Under the pieces are notes generated by a model. That model did no database searches. It was not told the origin of the DNA and saw nothing but the letters and a program-made list of their open reading frames with translations. This document shows, one piece after another, positions 29,254 through 38,270 of a DNA stretch of 46,602 nt (its first letter is position 1; each line of letters starts with the position of its first letter). This stretch comes from Nitrosomonas sp. (GTDB lineage Bacteria > Pseudomonadota > Gammaproteobacteria > Burkholderiales > Nitrosomonadaceae), in the NCBI RefSeq assembly GCF_024282095.1, contig NZ_JAMWZS010000023.1, forward strand, positions 1 to 46,602. The letters run 5' to 3'. The translations under genes and the position numbers were made by a program.

Positions 29254-30009
29254 CTATAGATTACAGAAGGTGATTTCAAATGAGACATCACCTTCATATG
29301 CTTTGCTTCTTTGGCCTGATTGAGAAGGGGTAAAGCGGATATTCAACGCGTATTTATTCGCGCTGATTTCAGGCACACAAGGCAGATCATCACTCATGGT
29401 AAGTCTTAGCATATGCGCTGCATATTCTGATCCAGTTAGCTGAAAAACCCCATGATTCGCCACAACCCTTGAGGTTCTGCCACTTTTTCTTAATAAATAA
29501 AGTACGATTCCAAAGGCATTACGTACGGGCTGAAATGGCGCCAGCCAGTCATTAAAGTCTTTGTGGCGATGAGTAGGATCTAAATTCAACCAATAATGAT
29601 AGAAGGGCAAATCAAATGCACAGCAACCACCTGGAATTCCGATTCGTTGTTTGATTGCCATCAGCCATTCATTTTCACGCAAGTGCTCACCAACCTTTCC
29701 AGGCAGATCCAGCATTTCTCTAAAAGTGATTTTAATGCTATCCAGCACTTCATTTAGTGCTGTTTCTGAGACATTTGGGTTTTTGCGTAACATTTCAAGT
29801 ATTTGTTTTTGTCTCTCGAGCTCTTGCAACAAATCTGACTTGATGTCTGCACGACTGGTAATTTCAAGAATCTCAAACAATGCAATCAGTGAAGCATGAT
29901 GCTCGGTAGCTGAGTCTCTATTTGAAAAGAAATCGATTTTATTAAACAAATCCTCTAACCGTAACAGGGTACGGATACGCTCATTCAGTGGGTGCTCGTA
30001 GCAAATCAA
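29254..30009 (-). CDS. zapD: Cell division protein ZapD
   Basis: 251 residues from TTG at 30009. The frame is open to an ATG at 30069, which would add 20 residues (MLLLRARFYSSNLPYRC...) unlike the family; family members begin right at the conserved CYEHPLNERIRTLLRLEDLF. Neither start has a strong ribosome binding site. ZapD (YacF) bundles FtsZ filaments and stabilises the Z-ring. The helical half (30-130) and the C-terminal beta half with PGGCCAFDLPFYHYWL, RNAFGIVLYLLR and the closing DVSFEITFCNL pattern are all present. It follows coaE on the minus strand; the usual next gene yacG is displaced by the cyanophycin block. Confidence 0.9.
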   Translation of the reverse strand: MICYEHPLNERIRTLLRLEDLFNKIDFFSNRDSATEHHASLIALFEILEITSRADIKSDLLQELERQKQILEMLRKNPNVSETALNEVLDSIKITFREMLDLPGKVGEHLRENEWLMAIKQRIGIPGGCCAFDLPFYHYWLNLDPTHRHKDFNDWLAPFQPVRNAFGIVLYLLRKSGRTSRVVANHGVFQLTGSEYAAHMLRLTMSDDLPCVPEISANKYALNIRFTPSQSGQRSKAYEGDVSFEITFCNL

Positions 30010-30127
30010 GGTCAAAACGCATCTATAAGGAAGATTGGAAGAGTAGAATCTTGCCCGAAGCAGGAGCATTTCACAAATAAAAATTTAATTTTTCGAAGTA
30101 ATTATTTATTGCTTTCTATATACCAGG

Positions 30128-30730
30128 CTAATTCTTTGCAAGAGAAAGATATTGATGGTGCAGGCGAAGCACTTGTGTTCTTAAATAATCAATATCTTGG
30201 TCATTGATAATGATGTCATCTGCTTTCTGTAAGCGAATTTTTCGTGAGATCTGTGCCGCCATGATGGTTCTTGCCACTTGCTGCGACAAATGGCTACGCG
30301 CCATGGTGCGTGAGAGTTGTTGTTGCTCATCACAGTCGACGACCAGAATTCGTTGAATGATGTTGCCGTAATCATTTGTTTCAAATAATAACGGCACAAC
30401 GATGATGATGTAGGGAGAACGGCTCTGTTCAATTTGCAGTGCTGTTTCTTGAAGAATAAGCGGATGAAGGATTTTTTCGAGCTTGAGCCGTGCAGCGCTA
30501 TTTGAAAAAACCAAGTCGCGCATTTTGTTTCTATCTAGAGCACCTTCAGAGGTAATGAAACTATTTCCAAAGGCTTCTTGTATCATGCTAATGGCCGGTC
30601 CGCCCGATTGGGTTAGTTCTCGAGCAATTACATCGGTATCAATAACGTCAACACCTAAATCAGAGAAAAATTTACTGGCACTTGATTTTCCGCAACCGAT
30701 TCCTCCGGTGAGTCCAACGATAAAAGTCAT
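30128..30730 (-). CDS. coaE: Dephospho-CoA kinase
   Basis: 200 residues. P-loop GLTGGIGCGKSSASKFF at residues 6-22, LID-type region SHLSQQVARTIMAAQISRK, and DVIDTDVIARELT, which carries the substrate-binding Asp. It phosphorylates the ribose 3'-hydroxyl of dephospho-CoA, the last step of CoA synthesis. The gene follows pilD by 3 bases, the classic pilD-coaE-zapD run. The preceding CoA step is encoded in the same window (coaD, 42987-43466). Confidence 0.95.
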   Translation of the reverse strand: MTFIVGLTGGIGCGKSSASKFFSDLGVDVIDTDVIARELTQSGGPAISMIQEAFGNSFITSEGALDRNKMRDLVFSNSAARLKLEKILHPLILQETALQIEQSRSPYIIIVVPLLFETNDYGNIIQRILVVDCDEQQQLSRTMARSHLSQQVARTIMAAQISRKIRLQKADDIIINDQDIDYLRTQVLRLHHQYLSLAKN

Positions 30731-30733
30731 TGA

Positions 30734-31594
30734 TTAAAACAATCCAAAGTATGCGTGGTTTAGTTTATCACCCCAGAATAAAGCAATCAGGGCTCCTCCA
30801 ACCAGATAGGGGCCAAATGGAATGGGGATATTTTTTTTAAGCTTAGCGGCAATAATCAATCCAATACCAACGATAGCACCAATCAGTGATGAAAAAAGAA
30901 TGACAAGTGGCAGCATGGTCCATCCCAACCATGCGCCGATAGCGGCTAGCAACTTGAAATCACCATATCCCATGCCTTCTTTTCCTGTAATCAGTCTAAA
31001 CCCCCAATAAATCGCCCACAAGGAAAGATAACCTGCCATAGCGCCAATAATCGCCGAATAAATGTCAGTAAAGCCATTATTCATATTGACAAGTAAGCCC
31101 ATCCATAACAAGGGCAGTGTTATATCATCAGGCAGCAACTGTGTATTGATATCAATGGTAGCCAATGCAATTAATGCCCATACAAAAATTAGCGCTGCGA
31201 TCGTGATAAAACCAAAGCCGAAATACCAGGCAACAAAACCACTCATAAAAGCTGTTATTACTTCTATGGCAGGATAACGCAGAGAAATATGTGTATGGCA
31301 TTGAGAACAACGTCCTCGCAAAGCAAGATAACTAATAATCGGAATATTTTCCAATGCGGTTATTTTATGTCCACAATGGATACATACTGAACGGGGGGTG
31401 ATGAGATTAAATGCGGGTTGTGATTCAATGGATTCACCGCGTAACTCGGCACATTGCTGTAGCCAGTTTCTTTGCATCATTTCTGGCAAGCGATATATCA
31501 CCACATTTAGAAAGCTACCGATCATCAATCCGATGATTGTAACGAATGAAATTAAAAAAGAAGGTGTGTCTTGCAAGATGGATATGAGTGACAT
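30734..31594 (-). CDS. pilD: Type IV prepilin peptidase / N-methyltransferase
   Basis: 286-residue polytopic membrane protein. The cytoplasmic loop has the four zinc-binding cysteines in two CxxC pairs (CIHCGHKI ... CSQCHTH, about residues 71-97), needed for the methyltransferase half. The catalytic aspartates of the GxGD-type aspartic protease lie in TIDINTQLLPDD (about 146-157) and GMGYGDFKLL (about 209-218). It cuts the leader of type IV pilins and pseudopilins and methylates the new N-terminus. It follows pilC by 42 bases and abuts coaE. Confidence 0.96.
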   Translation of the reverse strand: MSLISILQDTPSFLISFVTIIGLMIGSFLNVVIYRLPEMMQRNWLQQCAELRGESIESQPAFNLITPRSVCIHCGHKITALENIPIISYLALRGRCSQCHTHISLRYPAIEVITAFMSGFVAWYFGFGFITIAALIFVWALIALATIDINTQLLPDDITLPLLWMGLLVNMNNGFTDIYSAIIGAMAGYLSLWAIYWGFRLITGKEGMGYGDFKLLAAIGAWLGWTMLPLVILFSSLIGAIVGIGLIIAAKLKKNIPIPFGPYLVGGALIALFWGDKLNHAYFGLF

Positions 31595-31636
31595 GGCGGA
31601 TTGTTTCAGTAAAAGATAAATTCTCGAAGGTTGAGT

Positions 31637-32860
31637 TTAACTAACAACCATACCCATTTTAAAGATCGGTAAATACATTGCAATGACCATACCTCCGATT
31701 AGGGTTCCCAGTACGACCATTATCATCGGTTCCATCAAGCTTGAAAGTGCGGCAACAGCATCATCTACTTCTGCTTCATAGAAATCGGCAATCTTGCCTA
31801 ACATGGAATCAAGGGAACCGGATTCTTCCCCGATAGCAACCATTTGGATCACCATGCTGGGAAATACATTGGCATTGGCCATGGAAGACATCAAGCTATT
31901 ACCTGTACTAACTTCAACCTGAATACCTTTGGTTGCTTCATAATAGATATAATTCCCCGCTGCACCAGCAACGGAATCCAATGATTCAACCAGCGGAACA
32001 CCTGCGGCAAACATGGTCGACAGCGTGCGTGACCAACGTGCAATCGTGGCTTTGCGAATGACCTCTCCGAAGATCGGCAACTTGAGTACCAGCCGATCCA
32101 TAACGCGCTGCATTGCAATGGAACGTTTCCAAGCATAGAAGAAAGCATAAATCCCACCGCCCAGAATACCTAGAATGGCCCACCAATAAGCCACGAAAAA
32201 ATCCGAAATAGTCATTACCAGCAATGTCGGAGCAGGTAACTCAGCACCAAATCCTTCAAAAAGATCTTTAAAAGCAGGGATTACAAAAATCATGATGACT
32301 GCGGTAATGATAAAAGCAACCACAATAATTGAGATAGGGTAAAAAAGCGCGGACTTGATTTTCCCCTTAATGGCCTGAATTTTTTCTTTATAAGTTGCCA
32401 AACGGTCTAATAGGCTGTCTAAAATACCCGCAGCTTCTCCCGCTCCAACCAGATTACAGAATAAAGCATCAAAATAAAGTGGATATTTGCGAAATGCATC
32501 GGCCAAATTACTCCCGGTTTCCACATCTGCTTTAATGTCCATCAATAACTTACCCACGGCACGATTGCTGTGCCCCTTACCGACTATGTCAAAAGCTTGT
32601 AGTAGTGGCACACCGGATTTCATCATGGTAGCCAACTGACGCGTAAATAGCGTTATGTCCTTGCCTGTAATTTTGCCACTGGACTGAACTTTCTTTACTT
32701 TGGTTACTTTAATACCTTGGCGACGGAGTGTGGAAGTAACGATAACCGTTCCGGCTGCGCGCATTTCACCTTTTACTTGCTTGCCGGCTTTATCCTTACC
32801 TTCCCACGAATAATTGATTTCTTTTAGTTTTTTTTCTGTATGCGCTGTTACTGTCGCCAT
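31637..32860 (-). CDS. pilC: Type IV pilus inner-membrane platform protein PilC
   Basis: 407 residues, normal length. The N-terminal part (YSWEGKDKAGKQVKGEMRA, then TRQLATMMKSGVPLLQAFDIV) and the repeated GspF/PilC domains (about 70-190 and 275-400) are clear, with three membrane helices at about 175-200, 225-250 and 380-400. PilC connects the motor ATPases to the pilus base. The expected upstream partner pilB is not here: 188 bases upstream begins an unrelated SDR gene. The retraction ATPases pilT and pilU are in the same window at 44018-46240. Confidence 0.95.
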   Translation of the reverse strand: MATVTAHTEKKLKEINYSWEGKDKAGKQVKGEMRAAGTVIVTSTLRRQGIKVTKVKKVQSSGKITGKDITLFTRQLATMMKSGVPLLQAFDIVGKGHSNRAVGKLLMDIKADVETGSNLADAFRKYPLYFDALFCNLVGAGEAAGILDSLLDRLATYKEKIQAIKGKIKSALFYPISIIVVAFIITAVIMIFVIPAFKDLFEGFGAELPAPTLLVMTISDFFVAYWWAILGILGGGIYAFFYAWKRSIAMQRVMDRLVLKLPIFGEVIRKATIARWSRTLSTMFAAGVPLVESLDSVAGAAGNYIYYEATKGIQVEVSTGNSLMSSMANANVFPSMVIQMVAIGEESGSLDSMLGKIADFYEAEVDDAVAALSSLMEPMIMVVLGTLIGGMVIAMYLPIFKMGMVVS

Positions 32861-33048
32861 AATAGATCAGCTCCTTAGAGATCCGGAATACACTTGAAGA
32901 ATCAGAATATTGTAAAAATTCAAACTTACTGTGGTGATTAATAGTAAAGCTTAAAAAATTATTCTGAAGTTGTGCGGAGCTTAACGGCACAGTTTTATAA
33001 ATTCTGAGCATGCATTATCGAAAATTGGGATGAGCATGGAATTGAATT

Positions 33049-33951
33049 TCAAATCTTTTTGATCTCCAACTTGGCAGCTTTGATGCCTTCCAAGACGGTT
33101 GGATATGACAGGCGAACATGCAATTCTTTTTTCATGCGTGAATTATTAAGTCGCCTGGATTCTTTCATGAAAGAGAACATGCCGGGTGATATACGTTCTT
33201 TGGCTTCATTGCGGGTGATGCGTGGCGGATGAGGAAAATCGAAATGATCCGCTACCAGATCAAAGTATTCCCCCATTTTTAGTTGGGAATCATCATTGGT
33301 GTGATAGATCCTACATGGTTTTGCATATCGCAACGCTGCACAAATTATTCGAGCAAGATCATCCGCATGAATATGGTTGGTGTAACTGTCTTCGGTATCT
33401 AATAATGTAGCATGGCCTTCGCGCAGGCGTGTTAATGGCAGTCTGTTTACTGCATAAATACCTGGTACGCGTAAAATGGAAACAGAAACCCGATTTCGCT
33501 TTCCCCAATCGCGTATTTGTCTCTCGGCATCAACGCGTCGTATCGCTCGATCATTTTCCGGGCGAACAGGACGAGCTTCATCAATAAGCGCGCCATCACA
33601 ATCTCCATAAACCCCGCTGGTACTGATATAGATAAGGCGTTGTGGTAAAATCGCGACATGCGCTTGTGTTCGTTTGGAGAGTGCAGACAGTAAGTGTACA
33701 GTCCTGCGGTCGTGTAGCCCTTGGTTGGGTGGAGGAGCCAAATGTACTACTAGTTGTGCAATTCCAGCGAGTTTCCCAAGACTCTTCGGGCAATCTAAAT
33801 TTCCGTAAATTGGAATAATGCCGTGTGATCGCAAACGGTTAAAGCTATCTAAGCTACGACATAAGCCAAGAATTCGATAGTGTTTTTGTAATAAAGGTGC
33901 TGCACGTAGGGCAATATCACCACAACCAACCATTAACAGTGTTTTTTTCAT
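33049..33951 (-). CDS. SDR-family NAD(P)-binding protein (YeeZ-like epimerase/reductase)
   Basis: 300 residues with a Rossmann N-terminus (MKKTLLMVGCGDIALRAAPLL, with GxGDIA in place of the usual GxxGxxG), LVHLAPPP at the third strand and IYISTSGVYGDCDGALIDE in the active-site strand (Ser/Thr and Tyr of the extended-SDR triad). A Lys three to four residues after the Tyr is not obvious, so activity is uncertain. It resembles E. coli YeeZ and similar uncharacterised proteins. It occupies the place upstream of pilC where pilB often sits and diverges from the reductase gene at 34001. Confidence 0.85.
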   Translation of the reverse strand: MKKTLLMVGCGDIALRAAPLLQKHYRILGLCRSLDSFNRLRSHGIIPIYGNLDCPKSLGKLAGIAQLVVHLAPPPNQGLHDRRTVHLLSALSKRTQAHVAILPQRLIYISTSGVYGDCDGALIDEARPVRPENDRAIRRVDAERQIRDWGKRNRVSVSILRVPGIYAVNRLPLTRLREGHATLLDTEDSYTNHIHADDLARIICAALRYAKPCRIYHTNDDSQLKMGEYFDLVADHFDFPHPPRITRNEAKERISPGMFSFMKESRRLNNSRMKKELHVRLSYPTVLEGIKAAKLEIKKI

Positions 33952-34000
33952 ATAAGCTATTTGTTTTTAATTATTATATTTTTTATTTGCCTGCCACTCA

Positions 34001-35056
34001 ATGTTGCATCAAATCATTATTCAGCCCAGTGGGCATGTTCTAAAAGTCGAATCCGGTGAAACTATTCTTGAAGCAGCATTGCGCGAAGGTTTCTCGCTTC
34101 CCTATGGCTGTCGCAATGGTTCCTGTGGAATCTGCAAAGGTAAAGTCATACAAGGCACGGTGGATTACGGTTGTTATAATGAAGAAACTCTGACCGAAGA
34201 AGAAAAACAAGCCGGCATGGCGTTATTTTGTTGTGCTTCTCCATTATCCGATCTTGTGATTGAATGCCATGAAATCGGCGCTACTAAAGATATTGAAATT
34301 AAAACATTGCCATGTCGTGTGCATAAGCTTGAGCTGGTTGCTCCCGATGTGATGGTCATTTCTTTGAAACTTCCGACTAATCAGCGATTGCAGTTTCTTG
34401 CCGGACAATATATCGACATTCTGCTTAAAGATGGAAAGCGCCGCAGTTTTTCTCTGGCAAACGCACCGCATGATGATGAATTTCTGCAATTGCACGCGCG
34501 TAATTATCCAGGAGGAGCATTTACTGAACATGTGTTTACTGGCATGAAAGTTAAGGATATGCTGCGTTTCACCGGACCTTTAGGTTCGTTCTTTTTACGT
34601 GAGGCGCCTGAAGAGACTCCGATCATCTTTTTAGCGAGCGGCACGGGGTTTGCGCCCATCAAAAGTATTCTTGAGCATATCTTTTTTCAGGAAAGTAGTC
34701 GAAACAGCAAAAGAAAAATGATTCTTTACTGGGGTGCTCGTACAAAAGCTGATTTATATTTGATTGAATTAGCGGATAAATGGCAGAAAGAACATGACAA
34801 TTTCACTTTTATTCCTGTCTTGTCTGAACCATTGCCAACTGACAACTGGGCGGGGAGAACAGGTTTAGTGCACCAAGCCGTCATGCAAGACTTCCATAGT
34901 TTGGAAACACATCAGATATACGCTTGCGGTGCCCCTGTGATGGTAAAGGCCGCCTATCATGACTTTACCAATCAATGTAACTTACCTAAAGATGCTTTTT
35001 TCTCTGATGTGTTTACGCCGTCAACCAGTAACCCCGAAGTTGCGCAGGAATCCTAG
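34001..35056 (+). CDS. Ferredoxin-FAD/NAD reductase (CDP-6-deoxy-delta-3,4-glucoseen reductase type)
   Basis: 351 residues in three modules. An N-terminal plant-type 2Fe-2S domain has Cys37, Cys42, Cys45 and Cys77 (PYGCRNGSCGICKG ... LFCCASP). An FAD-binding domain follows (RRSFSLANAP, PGGAFTEHVF), then an NAD-binding domain (FLASGTGFAPIKSILEH, YWGARTKADLYL, YACGAPVMVKAA). This is the AscD/UbiB-like oxidoreductase architecture. In betaproteobacteria the gene is usually annotated as CDP-6-deoxyglucoseen reductase, but no deoxysugar genes surround it, so its true electron acceptor is unknown. It converges on hemY with an 8-base gap. Confidence 0.9.
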   Translation: MLHQIIIQPSGHVLKVESGETILEAALREGFSLPYGCRNGSCGICKGKVIQGTVDYGCYNEETLTEEEKQAGMALFCCASPLSDLVIECHEIGATKDIEIKTLPCRVHKLELVAPDVMVISLKLPTNQRLQFLAGQYIDILLKDGKRRSFSLANAPHDDEFLQLHARNYPGGAFTEHVFTGMKVKDMLRFTGPLGSFFLREAPEETPIIFLASGTGFAPIKSILEHIFFQESSRNSKRKMILYWGARTKADLYLIELADKWQKEHDNFTFIPVLSEPLPTDNWAGRTGLVHQAVMQDFHSLETHQIYACGAPVMVKAAYHDFTNQCNLPKDAFFSDVFTPSTSNPEVAQES

Positions 35057-35064
35057 GGATTATT

Positions 35065-36240
35065 TTAGCTTAATTGCTTAAGTGTCAATTCAAGCCCTTT
35101 ATTATAATGATCCATCGCGAATTCACGCTTACCCAATTTTTCATTTAACTGAGCGAGTGCAAAATGAGCCTTTTGCCCAGGTTCAACAGACAAACTTGCT
35201 TCTAAATAGTTTTGCGCCTTACCCCATAGTTCGCAATGTGTGCATAGCTTACCCAATGTGAGTAGCAATTGCGCATTATTGGGATGCGATCTGAGCCAAA
35301 CTTCAGCACACTCAATTTGCCTATTAACGTGATAATCCAGGCACTCTGCATAGAGTTCGATCAGTTCGTTATCCCATGTAATGGGAACATTCTGCTCAAT
35401 AATTTGATGCGCTGTAGTACAGTTACCCAAAGCAATATATGCGCGTGTGGCTGCAACAGCGAGCTTGCTGTCCATTTTCTCCAGAGGGGGCATGTGCTGC
35501 CAATATTGATCCAGCGACTGTAGGTCAGAAGCTTTACTTCTGATACTTTCCATTTGTGCATCATGTCTTAATTTTTTTACCAAAATTTTATTGATTGATT
35601 GACGCTTTGCGAGTACATCAGTCAATTCTAAAACTGCGTCCCAGTTTTTAGCTTGTTGCTGCGCCTTCAGCTCAAGCTGAAGCGCGGAAGACGGTTGTAA
35701 TCCACCCTTTGCATACAATGATTGCAGCGTCTCAAGCGCTTCTTTATAAAGGCCATCATTCAGTAAAAAATCAGTTTTAGCGATAAGGCACAGTGATTTC
35801 TCACTGGGTGCTTTATTAACTGCTGTGACGAGATATTGATCACGCGCCTTAGTTTCATCGAGCTCATTGGCTGAACGCGCTGCAATAACAGCACTAATCG
35901 CTGTCACTATAGGTGCATCGGCTAACTTTAAAGCAGTGGCAGCATTTTTCTGAGCTCTAGCATAATCACCTTCAAAGTAGGCTTTGAGTCCAGTCAGTAA
36001 CATGACATCTGTTTTTTTATGACGATGCCGTTGACTGAATCCAAAAATCCCCAACACAAGTCGAACCAACATGTAAAAAACAAAAAATACTGCTATCAAT
36101 CCAATAATGAAGTGATCGAGTGATAGTTTTTGTTCATAAGGTGGCATGACTAATAAAACATGCCCTGTAGTGTATTTAGCAGCAAGTGTTACAGCTACAG
36201 CGGCAGTAAAAAGTGCCAATAGCCAGAGTATCAGTTTCAT
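35065..36240 (-). CDS. hemY: HemY: TPR membrane protein of haem biosynthesis
   Basis: 391 residues. Two N-terminal membrane helices (about 3-24 and 43-66) precede a cytoplasmic or periplasmic TPR domain (LKAYFEGDYARAQKNAATALKL from about 84; AQNYLEASLSVEPGQKAHFALAQLNEKLGK near the end). This proteobacterial HemY is not the protoporphyrinogen oxidase of Gram-positives. It is a scaffold-like protein linked to late haem or cell-envelope functions, and its precise role is unclear. It normally follows hemX in a hemC-hemD-hemX-hemY operon; here only a short stub fills the hemX place. ACGAGGAGAAC precedes the ATG. Confidence 0.92.
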   Translation of the reverse strand: MKLILWLLALFTAAVAVTLAAKYTTGHVLLVMPPYEQKLSLDHFIIGLIAVFFVFYMLVRLVLGIFGFSQRHRHKKTDVMLLTGLKAYFEGDYARAQKNAATALKLADAPIVTAISAVIAARSANELDETKARDQYLVTAVNKAPSEKSLCLIAKTDFLLNDGLYKEALETLQSLYAKGGLQPSSALQLELKAQQQAKNWDAVLELTDVLAKRQSINKILVKKLRHDAQMESIRSKASDLQSLDQYWQHMPPLEKMDSKLAVAATRAYIALGNCTTAHQIIEQNVPITWDNELIELYAECLDYHVNRQIECAEVWLRSHPNNAQLLLTLGKLCTHCELWGKAQNYLEASLSVEPGQKAHFALAQLNEKLGKREFAMDHYNKGLELTLKQLS

Positions 36241-36380
36241 ATGTTCTCCTCGTTACGGTAGAATCGACAATTGTTGATATTGAATCGTAGATGACAAATG
36301 ACATGGACGCCAATAATGGCGGATAGCAGCGATGTGATGGAATGTCCTGATTTAGCTTTGTTCTGAGTGCTTTCTTCCAT
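36237..36380 (-). pseudogene. hemX: Probable remnant of hemX (47 codons)
   Basis: Between hemD and hemY a frame opens with ATG at 36380 and reads MEESTQNKAKSGHS then ITSLLSAIIGV, a polar Lys/Ser/Gln head followed by the start of a hydrophobic segment, which is how HemX proteins begin. It then turns into non-hydrophobic sequence (HLRFNINNCRFYRNEENI) and stops at a TGA overlapping the hemY ATG. About 1 kb of HemX (membrane helix plus large periplasmic coiled-coil domain) would be missing, as after an internal deletion. The identification rests on position and the short N-terminus, so it is tentative; it could also be a chance leader peptide. Confidence 0.45.
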
Positions 36381-36410
36381 ATCTTTTTCTTTAAGCTGTA
36401 CTGCTTTTGA

Positions 36411-37199
36411 TTACGAATTAAAGTACACCTGCAGGCTTTCTAGCAAACCCTTATCTCCAGTAGGCGGTGTTTTCACAATTCTTTCCAACCCAAGATCTTT
36501 TGCAGTTTGAGCAATACGTTCATGTGCTGTAAAAATCGGAGTCGATTTCAGCAATTGTTGGCCAAGCTTACCTATTATGTCAAATAAATTATGCAATCCT
36601 TCGCTACTGGTGATAATCACAGCATGTATCTCACCTTGTGACCAAGCAGCCAATAACGGTGCTATATCGACATCCGGCTTCTTACGTTGGTAACATTCGG
36701 CATACTCGAGAAGCGCGCCGCGTTGCATGAGTGTATCGCCCAATAATTGCCTGCCCCCGTTACCACGGAAGATAACAATGCGTTGACCGGCCATATCTTG
36801 CAATTGTGCTTGCTTGAGTAATGCTTCACTATCAAAATGCTCAGTTGGAATAAGCACTTCGTTGACACCATACTGCCTTAAAGTATCTGCACTGCCTTTT
36901 CCGACAGCAGCAATTTTCAGATGGGAAGGCAATGCACGCTGCTTGCTGATCAACTGCATGGCCTTGTTAACCGCATTGGGACTGACAAAGATCGCCCAAT
37001 CAAATTCATCCAAGCGATTAATTAAATCGATCAGAGGTGTTAAATCTGCCACATCCGCTATTTCCAGCACCGGAAACAAAATCGGGTTACCACCCATAGC
37101 ACGGATGCCGTCTGCAAGAAATGCGCACTGATGTGCTGGGCGAGTAACCAGAATATTTATACCTGTGAGTCGGTTACTTGCGGGCAACGCTATTTCCAA
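36411..37199 (-). CDS. hemD: Uroporphyrinogen-III synthase
   Basis: 262 residues. Two Rossmann-like lobes joined by a two-strand linker: [18 protein letters not shown] at 15-32, [14 protein letters not shown] near 70, [15 protein letters not shown] near 98, and [13 protein letters not shown] near 195. It closes hydroxymethylbilane with inversion of ring D to give uroporphyrinogen III. The sequence is poorly conserved in all species, so position helps: the ATG overlaps the end of hemC by 10 bases. Confidence 0.93.
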   Translation of the reverse strand: MEIALPASNRLTGINILVTRPAHQCAFLADGIRAMGGNPILFPVLEIADVADLTPLIDLINRLDEFDWAIFVSPNAVNKAMQLISKQRALPSHLKIAAVGKGSADTLRQYGVNEVLIPTEHFDSEALLKQAQLQDMAGQRIVIFRGNGGRQLLGDTLMQRGALLEYAECYQRKKPDVDIAPLLAAWSQGEIHAVIITSSEGLHNLFDIIGKLGQQLLKSTPIFTAHERIAQTAKDLGLERIVKTPPTGDKGLLESLQVYFNS

Positions 37200-38146
37200 C
37201 CATCAGCAGAGACTAAATTAGCCAAGATTTCATCAGCGCCTTGTGTGATTAACTTCTGGGCTAATTGTTGTCCCATCACAATGCCTGTTTCTGGTTGGCC
37301 ACCTAATGCGCCGCTGACCATGCGCTTACCGTCAGGCTGCGCTACGAAACCACGCAATTGCAGCGTGCCATTGATAATTTCAGCAAACGCCCCCAATGGC
37401 ACCTGACAACTGCCCCCCAGTACGCGGCTCAGAGCACGCTCCGCTTCGACACAATAAGCAGTTTCCTGGTGATGTAACGGCTGCAAAAGCTCAACCAAGT
37501 CTGTTCGATCGGATCGGCATTCGATTCCCAGAGCACCTTGCCCTACCGCGGGTAAACTTTGTTCCGGATCCAGCAATGCTGTGATGCGCTCGGACAATTC
37601 AAGCCGCTTTAAGCCAGCTGCAGCCAGAATGATTGCAGCATACTTTCCTTCATCAAGTTTACGTAACCGGGTTTGCACATTGCCGCGCAATGGTTGCACC
37701 TGGAGATGGGGAAAGCGTGCGCGCAATTGACTTTCACGCCGTAAACTGGATGTACCGACGACACTACCTTCCGGCAATACATCCAGGCTGGTATATTGAT
37801 TGGAAACAAATGCATCACGCGGATCTTCTCGTTCAGTGATGGCGGCAAGTTTGAATCCTTCAGGCACATTCATGGGCATATCCTTCATGGAATGCACTGC
37901 AATATCGGCTCGGCCGTCTTCCAGAGCTTGTTCCAGTTCCTTGATGAATAGTCCCTTCCCGCCAATTTTTGATAGGGACTGATCAAGTATTTGATCGCCG
38001 CGCGTTGTCATGCCGAGTATGCTGATTTCAGTTTGCGGGTATAATTCGCCTAAACATTTTTGAATAAACTTGGCTTGCCACATAGCAAGCAAACTTTCTC
38101 GTGATGCAATGACGATTTTCTGGGGAAATAAAAGTGAATTGGGCAT
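37190..38146 (-). CDS. hemC: Hydroxymethylbilane synthase (porphobilinogen deaminase)
   Basis: 318 residues. The dipyrromethane cofactor is attached to Cys247 in [11 protein letters not shown]. Substrate-binding arginines and aspartate are visible in [13 protein letters not shown] (13-25), [19 protein letters not shown] (Asp89), [13 protein letters not shown] (131-143) and [12 protein letters not shown]. It links four porphobilinogen molecules head to tail. First gene of a hemC-hemD-(hemX)-hemY run, divergent from ppc across 124 bases. Confidence 0.96.
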   Translation of the reverse strand: MPNSLLFPQKIVIASRESLLAMWQAKFIQKCLGELYPQTEISILGMTTRGDQILDQSLSKIGGKGLFIKELEQALEDGRADIAVHSMKDMPMNVPEGFKLAAITEREDPRDAFVSNQYTSLDVLPEGSVVGTSSLRRESQLRARFPHLQVQPLRGNVQTRLRKLDEGKYAAIILAAAGLKRLELSERITALLDPEQSLPAVGQGALGIECRSDRTDLVELLQPLHHQETAYCVEAERALSRVLGGSCQVPLGAFAEIINGTLQLRGFVAQPDGKRMVSGALGGQPETGIVMGQQLAQKLITQGADEILANLVSADGWK

Positions 38147-38270
38147 TAATAATATAAAATGAAAAAATTACAAAAAATTCTTAATAGTAATCATTTTAGC
38201 ATGGTCGGTACTGACTTTGCTTGTTACAAGTATGTGCTGGATTCATTTTTAATCGTGAGCGTGTAATGCA

